Shown here piece by piece: positions 21,390-30,832 of a stretch of DNA of 64,000 bases (the first letter of the stretch is position 1; each line of letters begins with the position of its first letter). The position numbers and the translations under genes are program-made. Source of the stretch: Hydrogenophaga sp. (lineage in GTDB: Bacteria > Pseudomonadota > Gammaproteobacteria > Burkholderiales > Burkholderiaceae_C); the NCBI RefSeq assembly GCF_014773545.1, contig NZ_SDDV01000006.1, positions 109,946-173,945 of the forward strand, given 5' to 3'. A model generated the notes under the pieces. The model searched no databases. It saw nothing but the letters and a program-made list of their open reading frames with translations, and was not told where the DNA came from.

Positions 21390-21821
21390 TTACAGTTCCA
21401 GCACTTGCGGCTGTTGGGCGGTGTGCGGATGCTCGGCGCCGCCGTAGACCTTGAGCTTCTTGATCATGGCGTAGCCCAGCGGGCCTTTGGGCAGCATGCC
21501 CTTGACCGCTTTTTCGAGCGCGCGGCCGGGGTGTTTGGCCTGCATGTCACGAAAATTGGTGCCGTAAATACCGCCGGGGTAGCCCGAGTGGCGGTAGTAC
21601 ACCTTGTCTTGGGCTTTGTTGCCCGTGACGCGGATTTTGGCCGCATTGACGATGACGATGTAGTCACCGGTATCGACGTGAGGCGTATAAATGGCCTTGT
21701 GTTTGCCGCGCAAACGGAGAGCAACTTCACTGGCTACTCGTCCGAGGACCTTGTCGGTCGCGTCAATCACAAACCACCCGTGCACCACGTCAGCGGGTTT
21801 GGCGCTGAAAGTTTTGGTCAT
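21390..21821 (-). CDS. rplM: 50S ribosomal protein L13
   Basis: The 143-residue protein shows the L13 core: [39 protein letters not shown] and [20 protein letters not shown]. It is the first gene of the rplM-rpsI operon, with a 240-bp leader upstream. Confidence 0.97.
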   Translation of the reverse strand: MTKTFSAKPADVVHGWFVIDATDKVLGRVASEVALRLRGKHKAIYTPHVDTGDYIVIVNAAKIRVTGNKAQDKVYYRHSGYPGGIYGTNFRDMQAKHPGRALEKAVKGMLPKGPLGYAMIKKLKVYGGAEHPHTAQQPQVLEL

Positions 21822-22063
21822 GAGATGTTCTTCAAGAGAAGTGGTTTGGCAGGCTCGGCGTGAGCCTGCGAACGCGGGTTCTTTTCCACGGTCGGTTCTT
21901 CTCTGACGGAAAACTCTTAGGTGGGTTTGCAGCGCGCCAGTGAACCGGCAGGCCGCCTTCGTCGCGGAACCCTGAAAATTCGCTGCGAAGCCCGCGATTA
22001 TATGAAACTACAGCGCTGCCCCGACTTTTTTTTACCTGCGGCGTCTGCTGCTACATTGCGCGC
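21822..22063 (-). promoter_or_regulatory. rplM leader and divergent promoter region
   Basis: This 242-bp gap separates rplM (minus) from coaBC (plus). A hairpin with arms GCAGGCTC (21849-21856) and GAGCCTGC (21862-21869) and a 5-nt loop lies 28 bp upstream of the rplM start and would sit in its mRNA leader. L13 is known to autoregulate in E. coli, so a regulatory leader is possible but unproven. Confidence 0.35.
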
Positions 22064-23290
22064 ATGGACGAGCTTGCAGACAAACACATCGTACTGGGTC
22101 TCTCGGGCGGCATTGCCTGCTACAAGGCGGCCGAACTCTGCCGCTGCCTGATCAAACACGGGGCGAGCGTGCAGGTGGTGATGACCGAGGCGGCCGAACA
22201 ATTCATCACCCCGGTGACCATGCAGGCGCTGTCGGGCCAGCCGGTGTTTCGCTCGCAGTGGGACGCGCGCAGCGCGGGCGGGCTGGCCAACAACATGGCG
22301 CACATCAACCTCAGCCGCAAGGCCGACGCGATTCTGGTGGCCCCGGCCAGCGCCGACTTGATGGCCAAGCTGGCGCAGGGCCACGCCTGCGACCTGCTGA
22401 CCCTGCTGTGTCTGGCGCGGCCGCTGCAGCGGGTGCCCTTGCTGCTGGCACCGGCCATGAACCACGAAATGTGGGCGCATCCGGCCACGCAACGCAACGC
22501 CGCGCAACTGCGCGCCGATGGCGTGCGCGTGCTCGACGTCGGCGTGGGCGAACAGGCGTGCGGCGAAAGCGGCGACGGCCGCATGCTGGAGCCGCCGGAT
22601 CTGCTCTACGAGCTGCTGCGCGCCCTCAGCCCGCAAACGCTGGCCGGCCAAGCGGTGCTGGTGAGTGCCGGGCCCACCTATGAGGCGATCGACCCGGTGC
22701 GCGGGCTGACCAATTTGTCCAGCGGGAAAATGGGTTTTGCCATCGCGCGCGCCGCGCACGAGGCCGGCGCCGAGGTCACGCTGGTGGCCGGGCCGGTGGC
22801 GCTGGCGACGCCGCGCGGCGTGCAGCGCATCGACGTGCGCTCAGCGCTGCACATGCAAGCGGCGCTGCAAACGCACAGCCAGCGCGCGCGCATCTTCATC
22901 TCGGCGGCGGCGGTGGCCGACTGGCGTCCGGCGCAGACGCAGGACGAGAAAATCAAGAAGGGCGGCAGCCGGCAGGCGCCGACCCTGTCCCTGGTCGAAA
23001 ACCCCGACATTCTGGCCGGCATCGCGGCCAGCGAACGCGCGCGCAGCGGCGCTTTGTTTTGCGTCGGTTTTGCCGCTGAGAGCCACAACCTGCTGGCACA
23101 CGCCCAGGCCAAGCGCGTGCGCAAAGGCGTTGCGCTGCTGGTGGGCAACATCGGGCCAGACACCTTTGGCCGCGACGACAACGCCTTGCTGCTGGTCGAC
23201 GCGCAGGGCGCGACCGAACTGCCGCGCGCGCCCAAGCTGCAACTGGCGCGCCAATTGGTGGCCGAAATCGCCCGCCGCCTGCCCGGCTGA
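22064..23290 (+). CDS. coaBC: Bifunctional phosphopantothenoylcysteine decarboxylase/synthetase
   Basis: The 408-residue flavoprotein carries two steps of coenzyme A synthesis. The CoaC part (1-190) has the active-site His in NNMAHINLSRKADA, the PAMNHEMW motif and the catalytic Cys loop ACGESGDGRM. The CoaB part (190-408) starts VLVSAGPTYEAIDPVRGLTN and has the KIKKG lysine. It is monocistronic here and convergent with the regulator gene at 23323. Confidence 0.95.
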   Translation: MDELADKHIVLGLSGGIACYKAAELCRCLIKHGASVQVVMTEAAEQFITPVTMQALSGQPVFRSQWDARSAGGLANNMAHINLSRKADAILVAPASADLMAKLAQGHACDLLTLLCLARPLQRVPLLLAPAMNHEMWAHPATQRNAAQLRADGVRVLDVGVGEQACGESGDGRMLEPPDLLYELLRALSPQTLAGQAVLVSAGPTYEAIDPVRGLTNLSSGKMGFAIARAAHEAGAEVTLVAGPVALATPRGVQRIDVRSALHMQAALQTHSQRARIFISAAAVADWRPAQTQDEKIKKGGSRQAPTLSLVENPDILAGIAASERARSGALFCVGFAAESHNLLAHAQAKRVRKGVALLVGNIGPDTFGRDDNALLLVDAQGATELPRAPKLQLARQLVAEIARRLPG

Positions 23291-23322
23291 ACCGACGGGC
23301 ACAGCCCGCGCCGGTGAGCCCA

Positions 23323-24453
23323 TCAAGGCCACCAAGGCAGCAAGCGCTTCATCGCCGCCACTTCGCCGCTGTGATCGGCGGCGTAGCCGGGCAGGCTATC
23401 CAGCCGCTGCTGCCAGGCCGGACTGCGCAGCAGCGCCAGCAACTGCTGCACGGCCGCCAACTCCAGCGCCGATTGCAGACACACCAACAGGTAGCGTTCG
23501 TCGGTCAGCGCAACAAAATCGAGCCCCTGGCTGCGCGCGGCGTAAGCGGCACCCAGACCGACGTCGGCCGCGCCGCTGGCCACCGCCTGCGCCACGGCGG
23601 CGTGCGAGCTCTCCACGTCATCGAAGCCGCCGATATCGCTCGCCACCAGCCCGGCCTGCGCCAGCAACTCGTCGAGCAGCAAGCGCGTGCCAGTGCCCTT
23701 GGCGCGGTTGACGAAACGCGCCCGCAAGCGGGCCACGTCGGCCAAGCGGGTCAGCCGCAGCGGATTGCCCGGCGCCACTATCAGACCCTGGGTGCGCCGC
23801 GCAAAGCCGATGATCTTGTGGCGCCCGGGCTTGAGCAGCGCACGGTAGGTGCGCGCACTCAGGCTGCCGGCGCCGGCAAACGGCTGGGTGTGAAAACCCG
23901 CCAGCAGACAGCGCCCTTCATTGAGCGCGCGCATCGCGTCGACGCTGCCGCAAAAACGAATATCCAGGTGCAGCGCTTGCAAGCCGCCCGGCACGCCAGC
24001 GTCCAAACCGCTGGCCAGGTCTTGCAGTTCGGTCAGCGCGTGGTCGTGGCTGGCGTAGAGCGTGATCGATTCGCTGGCGCGGGCCTGCGAGAGCGGCTGC
24101 AGCGCCAGCGCAAAAGCGCGCTCCAACTCGCTGCGCAGATGCTGCAGTTGCGGCCCCAGGCGCGCCTGCGCCAGCCGCTCGGCTTGCAACAGGCGCTGAC
24201 CAAACAGGCTGAGCCGGGCCGACTGACCGCGCTCCCAGACGATCAACTCCTGACCGAGTTCGAGCTCCCAGGCCTTCAACTGACCCCAGACGTGGCGGTA
24301 GGAAAAGCCCAGTTGGCGCGCGGCGGCCGAGATAGAGCCGTGCTCGCGCACCGCGTGCAGCACATCCAGCATGGGGTTGCGCAGCAGCGCCGGCTGCGGC
24401 GACCGCTGCGACTGCGCAGCCCCAATCGAATAAGACAGCTCGATCTTTTTCAT
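23323..24453 (-). CDS. One-component regulator: ModE-type HTH plus PBP-like sensor domain
   Basis: The 376-residue protein has an N-terminal winged HTH (about 20-85) like ModE/LysR (MLDVLHAVREHGSISAAARQ with the wing at SYRHVWGQLKAWE), followed by a domain resembling the molybdate/tungstate periplasmic-binding-protein fold (about 125-350, PBP_like). It therefore looks like a regulator that senses an oxyanion through a binding-protein domain instead of the MopB/TOBE domains of ModE. It is divergent from tupBCA, separated by 118 bp, and most likely controls it; tungstate or molybdate as ligand is inferred from that position. Confidence 0.75.
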   Translation of the reverse strand: MKKIELSYSIGAAQSQRSPQPALLRNPMLDVLHAVREHGSISAAARQLGFSYRHVWGQLKAWELELGQELIVWERGQSARLSLFGQRLLQAERLAQARLGPQLQHLRSELERAFALALQPLSQARASESITLYASHDHALTELQDLASGLDAGVPGGLQALHLDIRFCGSVDAMRALNEGRCLLAGFHTQPFAGAGSLSARTYRALLKPGRHKIIGFARRTQGLIVAPGNPLRLTRLADVARLRARFVNRAKGTGTRLLLDELLAQAGLVASDIGGFDDVESSHAAVAQAVASGAADVGLGAAYAARSQGLDFVALTDERYLLVCLQSALELAAVQQLLALLRSPAWQQRLDSLPGYAADHSGEVAAMKRLLPWWP

Positions 24454-24571
24454 GCCTGCGAGTGTGCATCAGGACGGTCTGCAACGCGGTCCACGGCACT
24501 ATGTGCAGCGCTTCATACCTCGTCTGTACCAAGTTTCAAAGCAGCGCCCAGCCGTTAAGCTGCGCCGCGAC
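24454..24571. promoter_or_regulatory. Divergent promoter region of the regulator and tupBCA
   Basis: These 118 bp separate the regulator from the transporter genes and should contain both promoters and the regulator's operator. I find no strong dyad comparable with the ModE box, so no operator is assigned. Confidence 0.35.
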
Positions 24572-25300
24572 ATGGATACCTTTAGCGCCAGCGCGGCCAC
24601 CGCGCTGCAATTGATTGCCTCGGGTGACCCGGGCCTGTGGGCGATCGTGCTGCGCTCGCTGGCGGTCAGCGCCAGCGCCTGCTTGCTCGCCAGCGGCCTG
24701 GGGCTGCTGTTCGGCGCCTGGCTGGCGGTGGCGCGCTTTGCCGGGCGCGGCGCGCTGCTGACCCTGCTCAACACCTTGCTGGCCGTGCCCTCGGTGGTGG
24801 TCGGCCTGGTGGTGTATCTGCTGCTGTCGCGTTCCGGCCCGCTGGGTTTTCTGGGCTGGCTGTTCAGCTTCGAGGCGATGGTGCTGGCGCAAACGCTGCT
24901 GGTGCTGCCGCTGGTGACGGCGCTGACGCGCCAGGTGGTGGAAGACGCCGAACGCAGCCATGGCGAGCAACTGCGTTCGCTCGGGGCAGGCACCGTGCTG
25001 CGCAGCCTGCTGCTGGCCTGGGACGAGCGCTACGCCCTGCTGATGGTGCTGATCACGGCCTTTGGCCGCGCCATCTCGGAAGTGGGCGCGGTGATGATAG
25101 TCGGCGGCAACATCGAGGGTTTCACCCGCGTCATGACCACCGCCATCGCGCTCGAAACCGCCAAGGGCGACCTGCCGCTGGCGCTGGGTCTCGGGCTGGT
25201 GCTGCTGGCGGTGGTGCTGCTGCTGAACGCGCTGGTCGCGCTGCTGCGGCGCTGGCGCGAGCGCGCCGACGGCACCGGTCTGCCACTGGTGCTGACATGA
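24572..25300 (+). CDS. tupB: Tungstate-type ABC transporter permease (TupB)
   Basis: The 242-residue inner-membrane protein has about five to six membrane helices and the EAA-like cytoplasmic loop (EQLRSLGAGTVLRSLLLAW near 135-155) that docks the ATPase. The segment FGRAISEVGAVMIVGGNIEGFTR split over 165-188 is typical of TupB/ModB-like permeases. The ATG at 24572 follows a GCCGCGA stretch with only a weak ribosome site. The stop overlaps the tupC start (ATGA). Confidence 0.85.
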   Translation: MDTFSASAATALQLIASGDPGLWAIVLRSLAVSASACLLASGLGLLFGAWLAVARFAGRGALLTLLNTLLAVPSVVVGLVVYLLLSRSGPLGFLGWLFSFEAMVLAQTLLVLPLVTALTRQVVEDAERSHGEQLRSLGAGTVLRSLLLAWDERYALLMVLITAFGRAISEVGAVMIVGGNIEGFTRVMTTAIALETAKGDLPLALGLGLVLLAVVLLLNALVALLRRWRERADGTGLPLVLT

Positions 25301-26064
25301 GCGGCAGGCCAGCACATCAGGTGGCGCCGGCCTGCTTCGAGCTGCACGACGTGCAGGTGCGACTCGGTCCGGCGAACCAATTGCTGGCCTTGAACGGCTT
25401 GAACCTGCGCATCGAGGCCGGCGAACGGGTCGCGCTGGTGGGCGCCAACGGCAGCGGCAAGAGCACCCTGCTGCGCACCTTGCACGGCTTGCAGCGCATC
25501 AGCGCAGGCCAGTTGCACGCCCGACCCGGCCAGCGGGTGGCGATGCTGTTTCAACGCCCGCACCTGCTGCGCCTGAGCGCGCTGCGCAACGTGATGCTCG
25601 GCCTGTGGCTGCAAGGCCTGCCCTGGTCGCAGGCGCGCCTGCAAGCGCAGCAGGCGCTGCAGCGCGTGGACCTGGCTGCGCTGGCCGCGCGCAACGCGCG
25701 CGCGCTCTCGGGTGGCCAGCAGCAACGGCTGGCACTGGCGCGCGCCTGGGCCACGCAACCCGAGGTCTGGCTGCTCGATGAGCCCACCGCCAGCCTGGAC
25801 CCGCAGTCCAGACGCGAGGTCGAGACCCTGATCGCCGGCTTCAGCACTGCACCGCCGCGGTCTGACGGCACGCCGTCTTGGCCCGCCACGCTGGTCTTCA
25901 GCAGCCACAACCTGGCTCAAGTCAGGCGCCTGGCGAGTCGGGTGATCTACCTCGAACAAGGACAACTGCTGGCCGATTTGCCGGCGCACGATTTTTTCAA
26001 CCACCAGTTGCTGCAGGCGCTGTGTCCGCCGGCCTACTGGTTTACGCAAGGAGAAAGCGCATGA
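25297..26064 (+). CDS. tupC: Tungstate-type ABC transporter ATPase (TupC)
   Basis: The 255-residue ATPase has Walker A (GANGSGKST), Q-loop (LFQRPHLL), signature LSGGQQQR, Walker B (WLLDEPTAS) and the H-loop His (FSSHNL). It energises uptake by TupB. About ten extra residues (TAPPRSDGTPSW region) lie between the D-loop and H-loop, slightly unusual. It overlaps tupB and tupA by 4 bp on both sides. Confidence 0.87.
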   Translation: MSGRPAHQVAPACFELHDVQVRLGPANQLLALNGLNLRIEAGERVALVGANGSGKSTLLRTLHGLQRISAGQLHARPGQRVAMLFQRPHLLRLSALRNVMLGLWLQGLPWSQARLQAQQALQRVDLAALAARNARALSGGQQQRLALARAWATQPEVWLLDEPTASLDPQSRREVETLIAGFSTAPPRSDGTPSWPATLVFSSHNLAQVRRLASRVIYLEQGQLLADLPAHDFFNHQLLQALCPPAYWFTQGESA

Positions 26065-26909
26065 ACTCGATCCCCACCCTGCACCACACCCGGCGGCACC
26101 TGGCGCGCTGGCTCGCCGCCACCCTGCTGGGCGGCGTCGGCCTGCTGCTGGCCAGCGCGTCGGCCACGGCGCAAAGCATCGTAGTCGCATCGACCACCTC
26201 GACCGAACAGTCGGGCCTGTTCTCGCATTTGTTGCCAGCCTTCAAGCAGGCCAGCGGCATCGACGTCAGAGTGGTGGCGCTGGGCACCGGACAGGCCATC
26301 GACGTGGCGCGCCGCGGCGACGCCGACGTGCTGTTCGTACACGACCGGGCGGCGGAGGAAAAATTCGTCGCCGACGGCTTTGCCGCCCGCCGCATCGACG
26401 TGATGTACAACGACTTCGTGCTGATCGGGCCGCAGGCCGACCCGGCGCGGGTGCGGGGCAAGGACATCGTGCAGGCGCTGCAGCGCCTGGCCACAGCCAA
26501 CGCGCCCTTTGTTTCGCGCGGCGACAACAGCGGCACCCATGCCGCCGAACTGCGCTTTTGGCAGTTGAGCGCTGCCCCGACCCAGCGCGGCAGCGGCTAC
26601 CGCGAATGCGGCTGCGGCATGGGCGCGGCGCTGAACATGGCCGCCAGTCTGGGCGCCTACGTGCTGGCCGACCGCGGCACCTGGCTGAATTTCAGCAACC
26701 GCGCCGATCTGACGATTCTGGTCGCCGGCGACCGTCGCCTGTTCAATCAGTACGGCGTGCTGCTGGTGAGCGCGGCCAAACACCCGCACGTGAAAACCGC
26801 CGAGGGGCAAAAATTCATCGACTGGCTGACCAGCCCGGCCGGCCAGGGCGTCATTGCAAGCCACAGAATCGGCGGCGAGCAGCTCTTTTTCCCGAACGCC
26901 GCGCGCTAA
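26061..26909 (+). CDS. tupA: Tungstate-type substrate-binding protein (TupA)
   Basis: The 282-residue periplasmic protein has a basic N terminus, a signal peptide (about 1-38, ASASATAQ) and the TupA hallmark STTSTEQSGLF followed by AFKQASGIDVRVVALGTGQ and RGDNSGTH, which bind the oxyanion. TupA binds tungstate with high affinity; ModA-type molybdate binders look different here, but WO4 versus MoO4 cannot be decided from sequence alone. Placing the binding-protein gene last (B-C-A) is less usual than A-B-C. AAGGAGA lies eight bases before the ATG. Confidence 0.85.
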   Translation: MNSIPTLHHTRRHLARWLAATLLGGVGLLLASASATAQSIVVASTTSTEQSGLFSHLLPAFKQASGIDVRVVALGTGQAIDVARRGDADVLFVHDRAAEEKFVADGFAARRIDVMYNDFVLIGPQADPARVRGKDIVQALQRLATANAPFVSRGDNSGTHAAELRFWQLSAAPTQRGSGYRECGCGMGAALNMAASLGAYVLADRGTWLNFSNRADLTILVAGDRRLFNQYGVLLVSAAKHPHVKTAEGQKFIDWLTSPAGQGVIASHRIGGEQLFFPNAAR

Positions 26910-27001
26910 AGTGCCCCCAGCGGGCCAGACCGACCGCCACTTGACGCCCCGGCTATGGGATGCGTTATCCTTGCAGACTGTTTCAACCACCGGCGACATC
27001 C

Positions 27002-27862
27002 GTGCCCGACTCCCCCCCCAGTAGCGGGCCGCAGCGCGGTCTGCGGCCGCTCGACAAACGTGGTTTGCTGCAAAAATTGGCTGAACTCATCCACCCCGGC
27101 CCCGACTCCAAAGACGAACTGATCGAGTCCCTGGCCGACGCCGAAGGCAATGACATCATCGATGCCGAGTCGCGTGCCATGCTCGAGGGGGTGATCCGCA
27201 TGGCCGACATGAGCGCTGGCGACGCGATGGTGGCTGCGCCTCGCATGGACGTGCTCGACATCAACGCGCCCTACCCCGAATTGCTGCACCAAGTGATAGA
27301 CACCGCGCACTCGCGCTTTCCGGTGTTCGAGGGCGAGCGCGAAAACATCATCGGCATTCTGCTGGCCAAAGACCTGCTCAAACTGCAGCGCGCGCCCGAA
27401 CTCAGTCTGCGCGCTTTGCTGCGTCCGGCCATTTTCATTCCTGAAAACAAGGGCCTGAACGACTTGCTGCGCGAATTCCGCAGCAAGCGCAACCACCTGG
27501 CGATCGTGATCGATGAATTTGGCCGCGTCGCCGGCCTGATCACGATCGAAGACGTGCTGGAAGAAATCGTCGGTGAAATCGAAGACGAATTCGACACCGC
27601 GCACGACGACGGCGACATCTTTGCGCTGGCCGACGGCAGTTGGCGCGTGCGCGGCGACACGCCGATCGAGCGCATCAACGAATCTTTTGGCGTGGCGTTG
27701 CCAGAAGAAGGATTCACCACCATTGGCGGCCTGATGGCGCACCGCACCGGCCATGTGCCGACGCGCGGCGAAGTCCATCAACTGGCCGGGCTGCGCTTCG
27801 TCGTGCTGCACAGCAAGGGTGGCGCGGTCAAGTGGTTCAAGCTCACGCCGGTGCCGACCTGA
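27002..27862 (+). CDS. corC: HlyC/CorC family protein, CBS-pair plus CorC_HlyC domain
   Basis: The 286-residue cytoplasmic protein has two CBS motifs (about 60-185, MADMSAGDAMVAAPRMDVLD and the ITIEDVLEEIVGEI end) and a C-terminal CorC_HlyC domain (about 200-285). CorC proteins bind adenosine nucleotides and are linked to Mg/Co efflux; next to lnt they are a standard pair (ybeX-lnt). I prefer GTG at 27002 (VPDSPPSSG), the usual N terminus of the family; an in-frame ATG at 26960 would add 14 residues. Confidence 0.88.
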   Translation: MPDSPPSSGPQRGLRPLDKRGLLQKLAELIHPGPDSKDELIESLADAEGNDIIDAESRAMLEGVIRMADMSAGDAMVAAPRMDVLDINAPYPELLHQVIDTAHSRFPVFEGERENIIGILLAKDLLKLQRAPELSLRALLRPAIFIPENKGLNDLLREFRSKRNHLAIVIDEFGRVAGLITIEDVLEEIVGEIEDEFDTAHDDGDIFALADGSWRVRGDTPIERINESFGVALPEEGFTTIGGLMAHRTGHVPTRGEVHQLAGLRFVVLHSKGGAVKWFKLTPVPT

Positions 27863-27883
27863 GAGCTTGAGAGCAAATCGTTC

Positions 27884-29692
27884 ATGCGCAGCCTGTTCCG
27901 CTCATTGCACACACCGTCTGGCGGCGCGACGGCCACCCGACAGCCCCGCGGGCACGCCACGCGCTCCAGCCGCTTGTTCTGGTTCGGTCTGTGTCTGCTG
28001 GCCGGGGCCTTGCAAGCGGGCGCACTGGCCTGGCCGCTGCAAAGCTGGAGCCTGCCCGGCAGCGCCCCCGGGCAGGCCAGCGGCTGGCTGCAAATCGCCT
28101 CGCTGGCGCTGCTGGTGCTGGCCTTGCAGCGCAGCAAGAGCCTGTCCAGCGCGGCCTGGCGCGGCTGGGTGTTCGCCACCGCCTGGTTGGCGTTCACCTG
28201 CTGGTGGCTGTTTGTCTCCATGTACACCTACGCCGGCCTGCCGGCCTGGCTGGCGGCACTGGCGGTGCTGGCGCTGACCGGCGCGCTGGCCTTGTTCTAC
28301 AGCGCCGCCGCCGCCGCCTGGTGGGCCTGGGCACCGGCCTCGCGCAGCGCGCAGGCGCTGCTGTTTGCTGCCCTGTGGACGCTGGCCGAGCTGGCGCGCG
28401 GGCGCTGGCTGACCGGCTTTCCCTGGGGTGCGGGCGGCTACGCCCAGGTCGACCTGATGGCCGCCTGGGCGCCCTGGGTGGGCGTGTACGGTATGGGTTT
28501 TCTGGCCGCGCTGCTGGCCTTTGCGCTGGCTTCGCTGCTGAACCGAAGCCGCTGGCCCGCGTTGCCCAGCCGCTCTCTTTGGGCCAAGCTGCGTGCTGCG
28601 CTGGCGCTGCTGCTGCTGTTGCCGCTGCTGGCCAGCCTGTGGGGCGGCGGCGCCTCCTGGCGGCACTGGGCCGAGCGCGGCAGCAGCGACAGCGGCGAAC
28701 TGCGCGTCTGGTTGTTGCAAGGCAATATTTCTCAGGGTGAAAAATTCGTCCCCGGCACCGGCATCGAACAGGCGCTGACCTGGTACCCGCAGCAAATTGC
28801 CGCTGCGGTGCAGGCCGCGCGCAGCGGCGCCGCCACGGCGCCGCACCTGGTGGTGACGCCCGAGACCGCCCTGCCGCTGTTGCCGCAGCAAATCGGCGCC
28901 GACTTCTGGCGCGAACTGCTGGGCCAACTGGCTCAGCCCGACGTCGGCGCGCCGGTCAGCGCGCTGATCGGACTGCCGCTGGGCGACCCGCTGCGCGGCT
29001 ATACCAATTCGGCCTGGGGGCTGCAAGCGGCGTCGGCCCAGCGCGCGCTGGCGTCCTTGACCGAGCTGGGCGAGAACGCCAGCGAACAGGCGCTGGCGCA
29101 ATGGGCGCACCGCGCTGGCTTCTACCGCTACGACAAATACCACCTGGTGCCGTTTGGCGAATTCATTCCACCTCTGTTCGGCTGGTTCGTCGACCTGATG
29201 GACATGCCGCTGGGTGATTTCCAGCGCGGCGCGCTGCCGCAGCCCCCCTGGACGCTGGACGGCCAGCGCATCGCCACCAACATTTGCTACGAAGACCTGT
29301 TTGGCGAAGAACTGGCGGCCTCGTTTCGCGACCCGGCAAACGCGCCCACGCTGCTGGTCAACCTGAGCAACATCGCCTGGTTTGGCGACACGGTGGCGAT
29401 CGACCAGCACCTGCAAATCTCGCGCCTGCGCGCGCTCGAACTGGGCCGCCCGATGCTGCGCGCGACCAACACCGGTGCCACCGCCGCCATCGACCACCGC
29501 GGCGTGGTCACGCACAAACTGCCGCGCCTGACGCGCGACCGGCTCGAAGTCACGCTGCAAGGCCGCACCGGCCTGACGCCGTATGCGCGCTGGGCGGCGC
29601 ACTGGGGCTTGTGGCCGCTGTGGACAGTCTGCCTGAGCCTGGTGCTGCTAATCGCTGTGGCGCTGCCCCGCAGGCCGCCGGGGGGCCGGTAA
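27884..29692 (+). CDS. lnt: Apolipoprotein N-acyltransferase
   Basis: The 602-residue inner-membrane enzyme adds the third acyl chain to the N-terminal Cys of lipoproteins. It has about six membrane helices in the first 260 residues, a carbon-nitrogen hydrolase domain with the triad Glu (TPETALPLL), Lys ([12 protein letters not shown]) and Cys ([12 protein letters not shown]), and a last helix near 580. It is longer than the usual 510-540; extra sequence lies at the N terminus (1-28) and as a stretch of about 28 residues just before the YDKYH motif ([20 protein letters not shown]). It follows corC by 21 bp. Confidence 0.93.
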   Translation: MRSLFRSLHTPSGGATATRQPRGHATRSSRLFWFGLCLLAGALQAGALAWPLQSWSLPGSAPGQASGWLQIASLALLVLALQRSKSLSSAAWRGWVFATAWLAFTCWWLFVSMYTYAGLPAWLAALAVLALTGALALFYSAAAAAWWAWAPASRSAQALLFAALWTLAELARGRWLTGFPWGAGGYAQVDLMAAWAPWVGVYGMGFLAALLAFALASLLNRSRWPALPSRSLWAKLRAALALLLLLPLLASLWGGGASWRHWAERGSSDSGELRVWLLQGNISQGEKFVPGTGIEQALTWYPQQIAAAVQAARSGAATAPHLVVTPETALPLLPQQIGADFWRELLGQLAQPDVGAPVSALIGLPLGDPLRGYTNSAWGLQAASAQRALASLTELGENASEQALAQWAHRAGFYRYDKYHLVPFGEFIPPLFGWFVDLMDMPLGDFQRGALPQPPWTLDGQRIATNICYEDLFGEELAASFRDPANAPTLLVNLSNIAWFGDTVAIDQHLQISRLRALELGRPMLRATNTGATAAIDHRGVVTHKLPRLTRDRLEVTLQGRTGLTPYARWAAHWGLWPLWTVCLSLVLLIAVALPRRPPGGR

Positions 29693-29784
29693 AATCGACT
29701 GCTTTCGCAGCCGACCCATTCCGGGCTGCTTGCGCGCCCGAGCCAGAACCCTTTTGCTGCGCGCCCCCGCGCGCGCCCCGCTGC

Positions 29785-30690
29785 ATGTTGACCTTCCAGC
29801 ACCTCATTCTGAAACTGCAATCGTACTGGGACGCCCAGGGCTGCGCGCTGCTGCAACCCTACGACATGGAAGTCGGCGCCGGCACCAGCCACACCGCCAC
29901 TTTTCTGCGCGCGCTCGGCCCCGAGCCCTGGAAGGCGGCCTACGTGCAGCCCAGCCGTCGCCCCAAAGACGGCCGCTACGGTGCAAACCCGAACCGCCTG
30001 CAGCACTATTACCAATACCAGGTGGTGCTCAAACCAGCGCCCAGCGACATTTTGGACCTGTACCTGGGCAGCCTGACAGCGCTTGGCTTCGACCTGAAGC
30101 AAAACGACGTCCGCTTCGTCGAAGACGACTGGGAAAACCCCACTCTGGGCGCCTGGGGCCTGGGCTGGGAAGTCTGGTTGAACGGCATGGAAGTCACCCA
30201 GTTCACCTATTTCCAGCAAGTCGGCGGCATCGACTGCCGCCCCATCACGGGCGAAATCACCTACGGCCTGGAGCGGCTGGCGATGTACCTGCAAGGCGTA
30301 GACAATGTCTACGACCTCAAGTGGACCGAGCACATCAGCTACGGCGACGTCTACCTGCAAAACGAAAAAGAGCAGTCGGCCTACAACTTTGAACACGCCG
30401 ACGCCGCATTTTTATTCACCGCCTTTGCCGCCCACGAAAAGCAGGCCGCGCACCTGATGCAGCAGCAACTCGCGCTGCCCGCTTACGAGCAGGTGCTCAA
30501 GTGCGCGCACAGCTTCAACCTGCTGGACGCGCGCGGCGCCATCAGCGTGACCGAACGCGCCGCCTACATCGGCCGCATCCGCCAGCTCGCGCGCAGCGTG
30601 GCCCAGAGCTACCACGACAGCCGCGAGCGTCTGGGCTTTCCCATGGCGCCGCGCGAATGGGTGGCGCAAATGGACAAGAAAGCCACCTGA
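29785..30690 (+). CDS. glyQ: Glycyl-tRNA synthetase alpha subunit
   Basis: The 301-residue catalytic subunit begins [19 protein letters not shown] and contains the class II motifs ([51 protein letters not shown]). It works as a tetramer with GlyS to charge tRNA-Gly. Its TGA stop lies inside the first unit of the 30-bp tandem repeat at 30687. Confidence 0.96.
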   Translation: MLTFQHLILKLQSYWDAQGCALLQPYDMEVGAGTSHTATFLRALGPEPWKAAYVQPSRRPKDGRYGANPNRLQHYYQYQVVLKPAPSDILDLYLGSLTALGFDLKQNDVRFVEDDWENPTLGAWGLGWEVWLNGMEVTQFTYFQQVGGIDCRPITGEITYGLERLAMYLQGVDNVYDLKWTEHISYGDVYLQNEKEQSAYNFEHADAAFLFTAFAAHEKQAAHLMQQQLALPAYEQVLKCAHSFNLLDARGAISVTERAAYIGRIRQLARSVAQSYHDSRERLGFPMAPREWVAQMDKKAT

Positions 30691-30776
30691 ACACACCCAT
30701 CCCCGTTCGCCCTGATCTGAACACACCCATCCCCGTTCGCCCTGATCTGAACACGCCCATCCCCGTTCGCCCTGAG
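30687..30776 (+). repeat. Three tandem 30-bp repeats at the glyQ stop
   Basis: The unit CTGAACACACCCATCCCCGT + TCGCCCTGAT occurs at 30687-30716 and 30717-30746, and with two changes at 30747-30776. The glyQ stop is the TGA of unit one. The last unit runs into the dispersed CGTTCGCCCTGAGC repeat, so the array seems to have grown from that element by slippage. Confidence 0.9.
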
Positions 30777-30788
30777 CTTGTCGAAGGG
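30763..30788 (+). repeat. Dispersed REP-like repeat, copy 1
   Basis: CCGTTCGCCCTGAGCTTGTC + GAAGGG. It shares this core with copies at 35213-35470, 44202-44250, 48642-48681 and 63892-63957. Here it lies between glyQ and glyS, 45 bp before the glyS start. Confidence 0.85.
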
Positions 30789-30832
30789 CTTGCACTCGCT
30801 CGGCCCAAACGGTTTGAACTGTGATTCGCCAC

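Noticed and set aside
27902..29602. 566-codon antisense frame opposite lnt
   Set aside because: Gln/Arg/Ala-rich low-complexity translation typical of a GC-rich shadow frame; lnt on the other strand has full catalytic motifs.
30687..30776. Tandem repeats considered as a CRISPR array
   Set aside because: The 30-bp units are directly adjacent with no spacers, and no cas genes are present.
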